Assembly (NCBI GenBank): GCA_034359265.1
Contig: CP136890.1
Location: forward strand, 38,600,501-38,664,500
Direction of reading: 5' to 3'
From: Canna indica
Taxonomy: Eukaryota; Streptophyta; Magnoliopsida; Zingiberales; Cannaceae
Length of the DNA stretch: 64,000 nucleotides
In this document: piece after piece, positions 1 to 10,411 of the stretch
How the letters are laid out: each line of letters begins with the position of its first letter
How positions within the stretch are numbered: position 1 is the stretch's first letter
The notes under the pieces: model-generated
The model's database searches: none
Seen by the model: only the letters and a program-made list of their open reading frames with translations
What the model was told of the DNA's origin: nothing
Position numbers and translations under genes: made by a program

Positions 1-119
1 TCAAAAAATAATTGACAAATAATAGAAACTCATATGTTAACGTTCCACGATCAAATCATTAGTATATTCAACTTCGACCATTTGGCATGATTCCATCAAT
101 TGATCACAACTTATTATAT
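1..119. other. left flank, no gene seen
   Basis: AT-rich DNA outside the MULE. No coding segment or recognisable repeat is visible. The 9 bases at 120-128 are the left copy of the MULE target-site duplication. Confidence 0.5.
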
Positions 120-128
120 TTAATATTT

Positions 129-541
129 GGGTTAATTGGTGTATCTAGCCCAAAGTAGGTCCTTTTTCACAAATCTAGCTCATTCTTTAATTTGTATCAA
201 TTACATTCCGAACAATCGAATTGATATTAGTTTTAGCCCGACGTCAGATGTCCGTCAATGCCACCGTTATGTGTTGACGTGGCATCTGACTTAGCATATT
301 AAAAAATAATTTTTTATTAATCATTTTGCCATGTCAGCATTTAATTACTTATTTTTTAAAATAAAAAAATTATTTTTAACCCACTGTCCATTACCACATC
401 AGTTATTAAAATACTATTTTTAACATACCCTCCATCAACCAAGTCTCCGCCGGCCCCTATGCCCTCCGCATGCCCGGCTGCCACGACGATGCCGACCCCT
501 GGTGCTCCTCCAGCGTCCTCCTCGACGACGGCGTCCTCCTT
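129..541 (+). repeat. MULE left terminal inverted repeat
   Basis: This pairs with 9988-10402 in inverted orientation. The outer 310 bases are AT-rich non-coding sequence. The inner roughly 100 bases are GC-rich and encode the oxidase fragment, so the repeat extends into captured coding sequence. Similarity fades near 541. Confidence 0.85.
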
Positions 542-542
542 A
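443..542 (+). pseudogene. glyoxal/galactose-oxidase-like fragment (left TIR copy)
   Basis: In the frame starting at 443 the translation contains GCHDDADPWCSSSVLLDDG. This resembles the N-terminal part of plant glyoxal/aldehyde oxidases (GLOX, galactose-oxidase fold), where a DTWCSSG-type motif precedes a 'DGxLLQTGG' blade. Only about 33 residues remain and the frame degenerates into repeated 'gtcctcctta' sequence afterwards. It is the counterpart of the longer copy at 9880-10092. No copper-ligand region is present, so no activity is expected. The family call rests mainly on the longer copy. Confidence 0.6.
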
Positions 543-657
543 CAGAAGATGACGGTGTCCTCCTTACGGCGCCCTCCTTCATAAATTTGAGCATCCATTT
601 GCACTTACGAAAGAAACAATTCAAATGACTTGATGCATGGCGACCAAACCCGTGTAC

Positions 658-1330
658 ATGACTTGGTGGTCCGTCGGCGCCCTCATGGGGCCGCAAAGCA
701 GAAGTACGATGAAGACACCTCCGCCGCCGATAGCAAATACCAAAGCGTCGTCCTCATCGTCGGCGTCACCGGCATCGTCAGCACTAGCTTCGTCGCTATC
801 CTCTTGCTCCTAAACACCCCCGGTGGCCCGTGGAAGATATATCTACGGAATCTCTCACCACTCGCCCAACCCCGCCACACATGGTGCCATTGTAAACACG
901 ATCGTCAAGCACATCCAGTGCGACATCCTCAATGCCGCGAATGCCCCGGGCGAAGCTCTCCCCCCTAACCGACATCACCCACATATTCTACGTCACTTGG
1001 GAGAACCGTGCCACCGAGGCCAAGAACTGCGAGGTCAACGCCGCCATGCACCGCAACAGCCTCGCCACGATGATCCCGACAGCACCACACCTCCGCCATG
1101 TCTGCTTCTAGACTGGCCACAAGCACTACCTCAGCCCGTTCGAGTACCTCAGTAAGGTGGTGCTGCACAACCCACCGTACCACGAGGGCCTCCCTCACCT
1201 CGACGCGCCCAACTTCAACTTCGACCTCGAGGACGTGCTCATGGAGGAGGTGAGCCGGTGGCATACAGGCTGGAGTGGAGGGGATATCAGGGGGAGAGCG
1301 AAAGGTTCAAGCTGGAGGAGATAGTGAGGG
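658..1330 (+). pseudogene. PRISE (progesterone 5-beta-reductase/iridoid-synthase-like) pseudogene, 5' part
   Basis: The family is NADPH-dependent short-chain reductases acting on enones. Starting at ATG 658 the frames read MTWWSVGALMGAAKQKYDED, then VVLIVGVTGIV (the nucleotide-binding glycine motif, with one family Gly replaced by Ser), then NTPGGPWKIY. Further on are LTDITHIFYVTW, NRATEAKNCEVN, PHLRHVCF, GHKHYLSPFEYLSK and LDAPNFNFDLEDVLMEEV. This order and spacing match PRISE proteins from the true start to about residue 175. The copy is dead: there are frameshifts near 690 and in 840-960, and a stop at 1109-1111. About 110 residues of the middle, including the catalytic Tyr region, are missing before GESERFKLEEIVR at 1295-1330. 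The reading resumes at 9556 beyond an inserted retrotransposon. It is carried inside a MULE, so it is a captured gene copy rather than a resident locus. Confidence 0.85.
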
Positions 1331-2120
1331 ATGTTGGCTTAAGGTTTTCAACCTTTGTCTTAATCTCAATTTTGATGATAACAAACATGGAACTAATGAT
1401 TTCATGAAGAGTTTCTTTTAGGTTCCATATCGGTTAGTGCACGACATCCCCGATCGGAAAAATCAAAGAAATCAGAGAAATCGACAAGGATGCTCGTCGG
1501 CGCTCGGATTCTTTGGGAAATAAGAGTTTAGGTTTAGAGTGTCTAGTTTATGTTGTAAATCCTCATGATGACGCATAAGAACCCAAAAACTAATCCCGAA
1601 CCTCAAATCATGAAAACCCGAAACCGCCCTGAAATTCACTAAGCCTAGGGAGCTCCTTGGAGGGCTATTCAACTTCGACCTCGAGGACGTGCTCATGGAG
1701 GAGGTGAGCCGGTGGCATACGGGGTGGAGTGGAGGGGGTATGAGGGGGAGAGCGGAAGGTTCAAGCTGGAGGAGATAGTGAGGGATGTTGGCTTAAGGTT
1801 TTCAACCTTGGTCTTAATCTCGGTTTTGATGATAACAAACATGGAACTAATGATTTCATGAAGAGTTTGTTTTAGGTTTCATATCGGTTAGAACACGACG
1901 TCCCCGATCGAAAAAATTGAAAAATCAGAGAAATCAACAAGGACGCTCGTCGGCGCTCGGATTTTTCGGGAAGTTAGAATTTAGGTTTAGAGTGTCTAGT
2001 TTATGTTGTAAATCCTCATTATGATGCATAAGAACCCAAAAACCAATCCCGAACCCCAAATCATGAAAACTCGGAACCGCCCTGAAATTCACTAAGCCTA
2101 GGGAGCTCCTTGGAGGGCTA
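1214..2120 (+). repeat. 454-bp tandem duplication across the PRISE/LTR junction
   Basis: The segment 1214-1667 (PRISE codons, the AGGGA target site, and the first 336 bases of the LTR beginning at 1332) is repeated directly at 1668-2120. Both copies read from TTCAACTTCGACC to TTGGAGGGCTA. Because each copy contains host-LTR boundary sequence, the duplication arose after the retrotransposon inserted. The copies differ by scattered substitutions, so the event is not recent. Confidence 0.9.
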
Positions 2121-3526
2121 TATAACCTAGACATTTACTTGATATAAAAAATGTCAGTAATTGTTCCTTAGGTCAAAACTAGATAACGAGGTATTTTTAA
2201 GGAATTTTTGGAAGCCTTTAGCATACCCATATTTGACCCGAGAGATTAGGAAATTTCCTTTTTCAGAAAATTTGTACTAGACCCCAAAAACTAGATTTTG
2301 ATTCTTAAGGATTTTGATTTTTTAGATATTTTTTTTGAATCCAAATGGGGGTAATCCTTATATAATATTTATGTTTTAAAGTTACAAACAAACCCAAACT
2401 GCACAGTCCAGTCTAGGTTCGGTCGACCGAAAGCTGTCAAAAACTGGCAGTAGGCAATTCAGTCGACTGGTCGGTCAATCGAAGTGTGCCAAAAATTGGC
2501 AGTAGGGTCTTCGGTCGACCGATCGGTCGACCGGATTGCAGAGAAAAAGAATCGTGACTGCAGCTAACTGCATCGGTCGACCGATTGATCGACCAAATTG
2601 CGGATCGCTCATCTCGCGACTCGTTCGGTCGACCTGTCGGTCGACCACACAGAGAGATTGAGCGGCAGTCGCTCGAGCGGTCGATCGGTCGATCGACCGA
2701 CGATCGACCGAACGACGGTAACGGCTAGTTTTTCGCCCGTTGAGCTGTCGTTTCTTTAAGAGGTTATAAATATCCCTCATCTAACTCCTTCAACCTCTCT
2801 TACAGATTTTATTAAGCATTCAAAAGAGAGTTTTGAGCCTTCTAAATATCGATTAATAGCGCTCGATTCTTCCATCGACAACTACTTCAAGCGCACACTC
2901 TGCCTCAACTCAGGTTTCAATTCGAGCTCTACGACTTGGCAAGTTGGAGGCATGGAAAAGAGCATTTGAACTTGGTTTATTCTTTAAGCTCTTTTCATTG
3001 AAATTTTAATAGTTATTTGAACACTATTTTCTTTGGATTTGTGCTTGTGAAGACCTAGGATTGTTAGGTCTTAAAATTGGGTGGTTGCCTTTGTGTTTGA
3101 GGCTTAATTCCATCGGTGTAAACTCAGTTCGCTAGGATTAGTTGAGGTATCCCTTAGGGTTGATGTGGAAGAGAACTCTCGATAAGAAGGCGGAGACTTC
3201 CGGGTGTGGAAGTGCCTTAGATTGAGAGTGAGTCTCTTCAGGTCAAAGTCCTCTTGTAAGGGAACCGATTTAATCTAGTAAACCTAGTTTGGAAATCCTA
3301 AGCGGGGTGCTTAGGTAGTGGAGTAGGCATTGGGGCCGAACCACTATAAACAATTGTGCTAGCATTGTCAGCTGCTTGTGCTTATTGCTCTGTAGTTATT
3401 GCTTCCCCGTGCTATAAATATCGTGTTTAGCCTAACTAATCAAGAAACGATTAAAATCGAAATTAGGCAAATTAATAGATTAACATACTATTCACCCCCC
3501 CCTCTAGTGTGCCATTTCACCCAGCA
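1786..3526 (+). repeat. 5' LTR of family 1 element
   Basis: 1741 bp, TGTTGG...CCAGCA. It contains a palindrome array (2420-2715), a TATA box (TATAAATA, 2765-2772) and a transcribed leader. It is longer than the 3' LTR mainly because it keeps an extra block of the palindrome array. Confidence 0.9.
2420..2772 (+). promoter_or_regulatory. LTR promoter: palindrome array plus TATA box (5' LTR)
   Basis: About ten variants of the palindrome CGGTCGACCG and its half-sites (TCGACCGA, GATCGACC) lie in 300 bases, ending about 50 bases before TATAAATA at 2765. The position in U3 directly upstream of the TATA box suggests a transcription-factor or enhancer array. The function is inferred, but the same array is kept in the other LTR copies. 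Confidence 0.6.
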
Positions 3527-3528
3527 AT

Positions 3529-3540
3529 TGGTATCATAGC
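3529..3540 (+). other. primer-binding site
   Basis: TGGTATCATAGC lies two bases after the LTR end. It differs at one base from the TGGTATCAGAGC complementary to the 3' end of plant initiator tRNA-Met. Confidence 0.8.
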
Positions 3541-3596
3541 GGGTCCGTAGCTTGAGATTTCACTGTCTCTTGTACACTTTGCTTCGATCCAGAAAA

Positions 3597-4942
3597 ATGA
3601 CACTAGAGAGTATAGCATTTGCACCACCTAGGTTTGATGAGAAAAATTTTGGTGTTTGGAAAAGTAGGATGTATACTTTTCTCAAAACACAAAGTTTAGA
3701 TCTATTGTGTATGCTAAAGAATGAATATGTTGAGCCCACCATTGACATTAATGATTGGACTCAAGATCAAATTAGATTGTTTGAATTGAATGCTAAAACA
3801 ACGCACTTTCTATATTGCTCATTCTCAAATGATATACTTGAACAAGTTATGCATTGTTCATCCGCATTCGATATTTGGGCTTGTTTAAACATGCTTTACG
3901 ATTATGCAAAAACTGAGGAGCTTATTACTTTCAATAAATGAGGTGATGACAATTGTCATACCCCTAGTCCTAATGAAGTTTTTGATGCCTAAAGCTCATC
4001 TAGTCAAAGGAACACAAAAAATCGGAAAAGAAAACTTAGGTGCTTCCTTTGCCAAGAGAAGGGACACAAGAAGAAGAATTGTCCACTCTTGAAGAAGAAA
4101 TCCAAAAAGAAGAATTGTGCTTCATCATCCACATCCAAATCAAGTGAAGCCACTTCTAGACATGACAATGAAGCTACATCAAACTTCTGCCTCATGGGTC
4201 TTCGAGATGAGGTATATTCTTCATCTTCTAGTCATGTTCAAAATGTTAATGATAATGATTCTAGTAGCTCAAAATTCCTTGATATGTCGTATGAAGAACT
4301 ACTAGAAGAATGTAAAAAGATGTATAACTTGCTCATGAAAAAGAATAAAGAAAATAAGAAATTAAAGAAGGAAAATTTAAGGCTTAGTTCTCATGTGCAT
4401 GAATTAGAAAATGAAAAATTGAATACTAGCCCTTTTGATTCTTGCCATGATGCTATGAAACTTGAAATTAAGGACTTGAAACATAGAAATGAAGAATTAA
4501 AAATTGAGAATGATGAGTTGTTAATTAAGATATCAAAAATTAGAAATGAAAATTAAAACCAAAAAATAATGTGAATCTCATTGGTAAGGATTGTACAAGT
4601 GATTTCAAATTTGAACATGATATTTTGAGAAATGAAAATTGCTTGTTGAAATCTCAAATACAAGCTTTACACAAATCCATTAATGACTTAAAAAATGAGA
4701 TTATTTTCTTGAGTAAGAAAACTAGTAACTTATCACATGCTTCATCTTTTAGAAATCCTAGGAAGAAAAATGTTCCATCTAAGAATGCTAATGTTCATCA
4801 TGTTTCTCATGCCAAGCATTCTAACATTAGACCTCATGATCATAAGAGTGGTAAAAAGAAAGAATTCCATGGTCATTGCTTTTGTTGTGTCATGTATGGG
4901 CATGCAATTTATGATTCTGCTTATAAAGTGAACCGTTGTTAA
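3597..4942 (+). pseudogene. Copia-type gag remnant
   Basis: From ATG 3597 the product reads MTLESIAFAPPRFDEKNF with FGVWKSRMYTFLK, as in UBN2/DUF4219 capsid-like gag proteins. It stops at 3939 (TGA), and the same frame has a second stop near 3990. It then continues with a CCHC zinc knuckle, CFLCQEKGHKKKNC (CX2CX4HX4C), at about 4039-4082. A Lys/Glu-rich coiled coil follows to 4556. After a frameshift the coiled coil resumes at 4571 and ends at 4942 in a degenerate second cysteine motif (CFCCVMYGH). A WVPK-type linker seen in plant Copia gag-pol follows in broken frame. Two stops, one frameshift and an internal deletion make it non-functional. Confidence 0.8.
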
Positions 4943-5039
4943 GACACTTTGGGTACCTAAGCCCACTAATCCCCAATGACCCAAAACCATTTGGGTACCA
5001 AAAATTTTATGCTCTATTATAGGGGGAGCTACCACACAA

Positions 5040-7840
5040 GGGTGAGATGAAGTTGCTTGATTGAAGTTGCTTGAGGATTCAAAGATTATACCATTTCAAA
5101 GTTACAACTTCAAGTCATCTTGATGCCTTAGTAAGGTTAGCATCAAAAGTACTTTGCTATCATCTCCTATACCCTCTTGCTTAAATTATAGTTGGAGTTT
5201 GATATATGCTTAATATTAGTAGATTTTTCGCTCTTGATAAGTTTCAAAAATGATTTTTGATTTTTGATTTTCGGTCTCTTAGGAGACCTATGTAGCATGT
5301 AATGGGTTCATGCGACCTTGCAGTTTTAAATCGTAGGCTCATTGTGGCCTTTCGGTTTTCAACCAATAGGAAGGGCTGGAGATCTAAATTTTTCAAATTT
5401 TTCATATTTTGAGATCTATCGATTCATTTTGGTTTCATGATGATTCTACTTGAAACGAATCTTCCACTATCTAGCTTACGTTGAAATTCTTAAAAGAAGA
5501 TTTCTATTTTCACCTTCGCTATTTAGTTTGATCGCTTGCATGTAGCTTTGGTTTCACCTTCTACTAATGAAGTCTACCTTCAAGTTGAAAATGATAATGG
5601 AAGGCTATGCTATCATGAAGAAAATTAAAAAGTAAATGACAAGTTTGGAAAAATTCTATTGAAAGAGGTATGAGTTTGATTTTACAAAAATCTTAGTATA
5701 ATACTTGAATACTTGTGTTATAATGATGTCTCTATACTCATGATTGATTTTGCATGATAAATATTTGAATTTCATGAGTATGAAAAATCATGATATCTAG
5801 GCAATTTCATAATATTAATATTGAATGAAATTAGACTAGTTTGAAATTTCTTATTAGAGACCTCATTTTGAGTAAACACCAAATGAACATATTTAGATAC
5901 ACACATGATATAATTCTAGGTGTTTAATCTTGAAAATTCATGTGTAGATGAAAAATGTGATAACTAGACCACATTAGAGGACTTAACCTTGAGAAGTTTG
6001 ACCCAAGTCAACAAATCGACTTGAAACTTTATTTTAAGTCCAAACTTCATAAACATGTTTAGGAATAGGTATGACATATTTCCATGCACTTAGAATGAAA
6101 AATTCATATGGATATGGATAAAATGACATAGAGGTGACTTCATGATAACCTCTTTTGAACCAAGTTGACCCAAGTCAACAAATTGACTTAGATGTCTCAT
6201 TTTCCATCCATATTTGAGGAACATGTTTAGATTTACTCATGTTAGGTGTCCATAAGTTTACATTTGAAAAACCATGAGTAAATGATAGGATTAAAACTTA
6301 GCAAGTTTCATGATAACTAGCTTAGTTTTGAATGAAACCATGCTAGGTTTATATCTTAGCTTAAGCACATAATTTTTATCTCAAACTTGACATACACTCT
6401 TTACATTACCATTATGTGGTGTCATAAAATTTTGAATGAAAATTGAGCATGTTTTGAAAAAACGACTGAAAATTACAAAAATGCCATTGGAATTTGAGTA
6501 TTTTCAGTTATTTCTAGAAAATATAGAAAAATTATTTTTAGATGATTCTTGAAACTGCACTTTCATTGAAAAATCTAGTTTGTTGTATAAAAATTTCAAA
6601 AAATTTATCAAGAATCTGAATTATAATGGAATTTTGAAGTTAGATTTCGGAAACACAAAGTATCACTTACTTGAAATACTCATTTTTTCGATACTTTAAT
6701 TTTTCTTCAAAAACTTTAAATGAAAACTCATGTATACCATTTTGATTCCATTTCTAATATCATTCACATTATTTCTTGAGTAAAATCATTTCTAGGAATG
6801 ATTTTGATATCTTGAATGATAGCTAGAAATATCCATTTTTTTGGTTGAAATCAAGATCGATTGAAAAATGGAGTTTAAAAATTCATTTTGAAAACTTGAC
6901 ACATGCATTTCAAATGATCATTCAGCAATATCTGGAAAGTTTGAATAAAAAATGATAACTTTCGGAAAAAACACCAAAAATTTACAAAAATACCCCTAGA
7001 CTTTCAAGAATTTTATGAATTTATAGAAAACTGATTTTTGATTGATTTTTGAACCTGTAGATTCCTTAAAAAATCTAGTTTGTCCAGTTAAAGTTTCAAA
7101 AATGTTTGTCAAAAATATGATTTTGTATGAATTTAAAAGTTTAATTTTATGAAAACTTGAAGTATTTTTTGAACTAATTCAAAAAGTGACTTAGAAACCT
7201 CATTTTCTTCCCAAACTTGACTTGTATATTTAGATTCACTCATGTTAGATGTCCAAGTGCCTAAGTTAGATAAAACATGAGTAGATAGCAAAATTTGATA
7301 CTTATTTTAAGTTTTCATGCTTATTTCGAATGAAATCGTGCTAAGTTAAAATTTTGATCAAACGACATTATTTTCACTTCAAACTTAAAATACATGCTTT
7401 ACATGATCATAACTTGGTAATTTGAAAGTTTGAATGAACTATGAAAATGTTATGAAAGATTCACTTATTCACGAAAATATCCAAACTTGAGTGCATACAT
7501 GATTCTAAGTAGAAGATCTCATTTATCATTCCACGATATCATGTATGACTTAGTCTCATATCAAATATTTGTTTTTCATCCCTTTGGTTGAGATTTTCAT
7601 ATTTCATGAAAAATATCTTTAGAGTCTCAACTTAGACTAGATTGACTTGTCTTGCTCTTTTTGATTGATGTCAAAAGGGGGAGAAAAATATAGAAAAATG
7701 GAACAAAATATATGAAAACCATGCATATAGATAGGGGGAATTCTATTATATAGATATGCATGTAGATAGGGGGAGAAATCCCATGCTTCATATTCTTTGT
7801 GCTTTAATATATATAATTTCTTAAGGATGTTTGTCCTCAT
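5040..7840 (+). other. non-coding interior of the LTR element
   Basis: AT-rich sequence where pol would be expected; no enzyme domain is readable in any frame. It holds diverged internal repeats: blocks around 'acccaagtcaacaaat' at about 6000 and 6170, the 'catgttta' segments, and two 'atagatagggg' blocks near 7725 and 7762. Confidence 0.6.
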
Positions 7841-7841
7841 C

Positions 7842-7855
7842 AAAATGGGGGAGAT
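7842..7855 (+). other. polypurine tract
   Basis: AAAATGGGGGAGAT sits immediately before the 3' LTR, as expected for plus-strand priming. Confidence 0.75.
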
Positions 7856-9555
7856 TGTTGGCTTAAGGTTTTCAACCTTAGTCTTAATCTCGGTTTTGAT
7901 GATAACAAACATGGAACTAATGATTTCATGAAAAGTTTCTTTCAGGTTCCATATCGGTTTGCACACGACGTCCCCGATCGAAAAAATCAAAGAAATTGGA
8001 GAAATCGGCAAGGACGCTCATCGGCGCTCGGATTCTTCGAAAAATTAGAGTTTCGGTTTAGGGTGTCTAGTTTATGTTGTAAATCATCATGATGATGCAT
8101 AAGAACCCAAAAACCAATCCCGAACCCTAAATCATGAAAACCCGAAACCGCTCTGAAATTCACTAAGCCTAGGGAGCTTCTTGGAGGGCTATATGACCTA
8201 GATAGTTTCTAGTCATGAAAAATGGCGGTAATTGTTCCTTGGGTTAAGATTAGATAACGAGGTATTTTTAAAAAAAATTTGAAAGCGTTTAGCCTACCCT
8301 TATTTGACCCAAAAAATTAGAAAAGTTTCATTTTCAGAAACTTTGTACTAGACCCCAAAAACTAGATTTTGATTTTTTAGATATTTTTATTGAATCCAAA
8401 TGGGGGTAATACTTATATAACATTTATGTTTTAAAGTTATTAACTGTTATATAACTGTTATATAAGTAGACTTAGCGAAGATGGAACCAAAAAACGAACA
8501 AACAAAACCAAATTGCCCAGTCCAGTCTAGGTTCGATCGACCGAAAGCTGCCAAAAACTAGCAGTGGGAAATTCGGTCGACCGATCGATCGACCGAAGTG
8601 TGCCAAAAATTGGTAGTAGGGTCTTCGGTCAACCAATCGGTCGACCGGATTGCAGAGAAAAAGAATCACGCCTGCAGCTCACTGCATCGGTCGACCGATC
8701 GATCGACCGAATTGCGGATCACTCATCTCGCGACTCGTTCGATCGACCGAACGGCGGTAACGGCTAGTTTCTTTGAGAGGTTATAAATATCCCTCATCTA
8801 ACTCCTTCAACCTCTCTTACAGATTTTATTGAGCATTCAAAAGAGAGTTTTGAGCCTTCTAAAGATCGATTAATAGCATTCGGTTCTTCCGTCAACAACC
8901 TCTTCAAGCGCACACTCTGCCTCAACTCGGGTTTCAATTCGAGCTCTACGACTTGGCTAGTTGGAGGCTTTGAAGGCTTGGAAAAGAGCAATTGATCTTG
9001 GTTTATTCTTTAAGCTCTTTTCATTGTAATTTTAATTGTTATTTGAACACTATTTTCTTTAGATTTGTGCTTGTGAAGACCTAGGATTGTTAGGTCTTAA
9101 AATTGGGTGGTTTCCTTTGTGTTTGAGGCTTAATTCCACCGGTGTAAACTCAACTCGCTAGGATTAGTTGAGGTATCCCTTAGGGTTGAGGTGGAAGAGA
9201 ACTCTCGATAAGAAGGCGGAGACTTCCGGGTGTGGAAGTGCCTTAGATTGAGAGTGAGTCTCTTCAGGTCAAAGTCATCTTGTAAGGGAACCGATTTAAT
9301 CTAGTAAACCTAGTTTGGAAATTCTAAGCGGGGTGCTTAGGTAGTGGAGTAGGCATTGGGGCCGAACCATTATAAATAATTGTATTAGCATTGTCAGTTG
9401 TTTGTGTTTATTGCTCTATATTTATTGCTTCTGCGTGCTATAAATATCGTGTTTATCCTAACTAATCAAGAAATGATTAAAATCAAAATTAGGCAAATTA
9501 ATAGATTAACACACTATTCACCCCCCCCCCCTCTAGTGTGTCATTTCACCCAACA
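7856..9555 (+). repeat. 3' LTR of family 1 element
   Basis: 1700 bp, TGTTGG...CCAACA. It aligns along its length to 1786-3526 with scattered substitutions and an internal deletion in the palindrome array. It carries its own palindromes (8535-8755) and TATA box (8782-8789). The divergence from the 5' LTR indicates an old insertion. Confidence 0.9.
8535..8789 (+). promoter_or_regulatory. LTR palindrome array plus TATA box (3' LTR)
   Basis: Palindromes such as CGGTCGACCGATCGATCGACC recur, ending just before TATAAATA at 8782. It is the same architecture as 2420-2772 but shorter by about 90 bases. Confidence 0.6.
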
Positions 9556-9759
9556 AGGGAGAATAGGTTGGTGGTGACGCCATTGGAGGAGGTGGCGAGC
9601 TGTTGGTTTGCAGACCTGTGGTTGGACTTGGAGGTGCAGCATCTCGGCTGCATGAACAAGAGCAAGGAGCATGGATTCCTGGGTTCAGAACACCAGGGCT
9701 TCCTTCATGTCTTGGATTGGGAGGATGAGAGCTCACAAGATCATGTCACCCTTACCTAA
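9556..9759 (+). pseudogene. PRISE pseudogene, 3' part
   Basis: The codons continue across the AGGGA target duplication from EIVR on the left to ENRLVVTPLEEVASCWFADL. CMNKSKEHGFLG (the conserved NKSKE(H/F)GF motif near the PRISE C-terminus) follows, then in another frame FRNTRASFMSWIGRMRAHKI up to the usual C-terminal end. One frameshift lies near 9680. Together with 658-1330 this shows the captured copy once ran from start codon to C-terminus. Confidence 0.85.
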
Positions 9760-9879
9760 CAAGTCAAGTGTGACGGACAGAGGAGGCAGCGCTTGGGTAG
9801 CATCATTGGAATATGAAGAGGTTAGTGAATATGAAGATGTTGCCATCGGAGGAGGGGTGGACGAAGTGGTAGAGGTTGC

Positions 9880-10092
9880 CACCGGTCGTCCGCCAGCGCC
9901 GCCGCCGATGGGACCCATACGTAACGACCGTCAGTGTAGGGGGTGAAGTAGTTGATCTTATAGGAGTCGTCGCCATTGCGTGTTTGTAGGAGGACGTCGT
10001 CACCAAGGAGGACGCCGGAGGAGCACCAGGAGTCGACATCGTCGTGGCAGTCGAGCATGCGGAGGGCCGAGGGGCTGGCGGAGACCTGGTCG
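9880..10092 (-). pseudogene. glyoxal/galactose-oxidase-like fragment (right TIR copy)
   Basis: On the minus strand an open frame reads LRMLDCHDDVDSWCSSGVLL, then LLQTRNGDDSYKINYFTPY, then YVWVPSAAALADDRW. This follows plant GLOX proteins (TDTWCSSG, LLQTGG, then D/GW-W and L..RRW motifs). It covers about 70 residues of the beta-propeller. The first 35 residues also lie in the left TIR; the rest is unique to this end. It is a gene fragment, not a working oxidase. Confidence 0.72.
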
Positions 10093-10402
10093 ATGGAAGG
10101 TATGTCAAAAATAGTATTTTAATAACTGACGTGGCAATGGAGGGTAAGTTAAAAATAGTTTTTTTTTTATTTTAAAAAATAGGTAATTAAATGCTAATGT
10201 GGCAAAGTGATTAATAAAAAATTATTTTTTAATATGCTAAGTCAGATACCACGTTAGCACCTAACGGTGGCATTGACGGGCATCTAACGTCGGGCTAGAA
10301 TTGATATCAAGTCGATAGTTCAGGATGTAATTGATATAAATTAAAGAGTGAACTAGATTTGTGAAAATGATCATAGTTTGGACTAGATACATCAATTAAC
10401 CC
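9988..10402 (-). repeat. MULE right terminal inverted repeat
   Basis: Inverted match to 129-541, ending AATTAACCC at 10402 next to the TTAATATTT target duplication. Like the left copy it includes GLOX-like codons at its inner end. Confidence 0.85.
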
Positions 10403-10411
10403 TTAATATTT

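Larger units (their letters stand above)
1786..9555 (+). mobile_element. gag-only LTR retrotransposon, Copia-like (family 1)
   Basis: Both LTRs begin TGTTGG and end CC(A/G)(A/G)CA, and the element is flanked by AGGGA at 1781-1785 and 9556-9560. After the 5' LTR comes a primer-binding site resembling the 3' end of initiator tRNA-Met; before the 3' LTR is a purine-rich tract. The 4.3-kb interior encodes a UBN2/DUF4219-type gag with a CCHC knuckle but no recognisable protease, integrase, reverse transcriptase or RNase H. It therefore looks like a non-autonomous TR-GAG type element relying on a partner. It sits in the PRISE pseudogene, in the same orientation. Other copies of its LTR occur at 11616, 37683 and 51063. 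Confidence 0.9.
129..10402. mobile_element. Mutator-like element (Pack-MULE type) with captured genes
   Basis: The left end begins GGGTTAATTG at 129 and the right end is its inverted counterpart ending AATTAACCC at 10402. Both are flanked by the identical 9-mer TTAATATTT (120-128 and 10403-10411). Long TIRs plus a 9-bp target duplication are the hallmark of Mutator-like elements. No mudrA transposase is visible, so the element is non-autonomous. Inside are a decayed PRISE reductase gene and, within the TIRs themselves, a glyoxal-oxidase-like fragment, which makes this a Pack-MULE. A later LTR retrotransposon (1786-9555) plus a local tandem duplication inflate it; without them it would be about 2 kb. 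Confidence 0.88.

Noticed and set aside
1332..1667. Second independent LTR insertion
   Set aside because: It carries the same flanking PRISE codons and target site as 1786, so it is a tandem duplicate of the junction.
2475..2780. Arg/Ser/Asp-rich 101-codon minus-strand frame
   Set aside because: It is the translation of the TCGACCGA palindrome array in the LTR.
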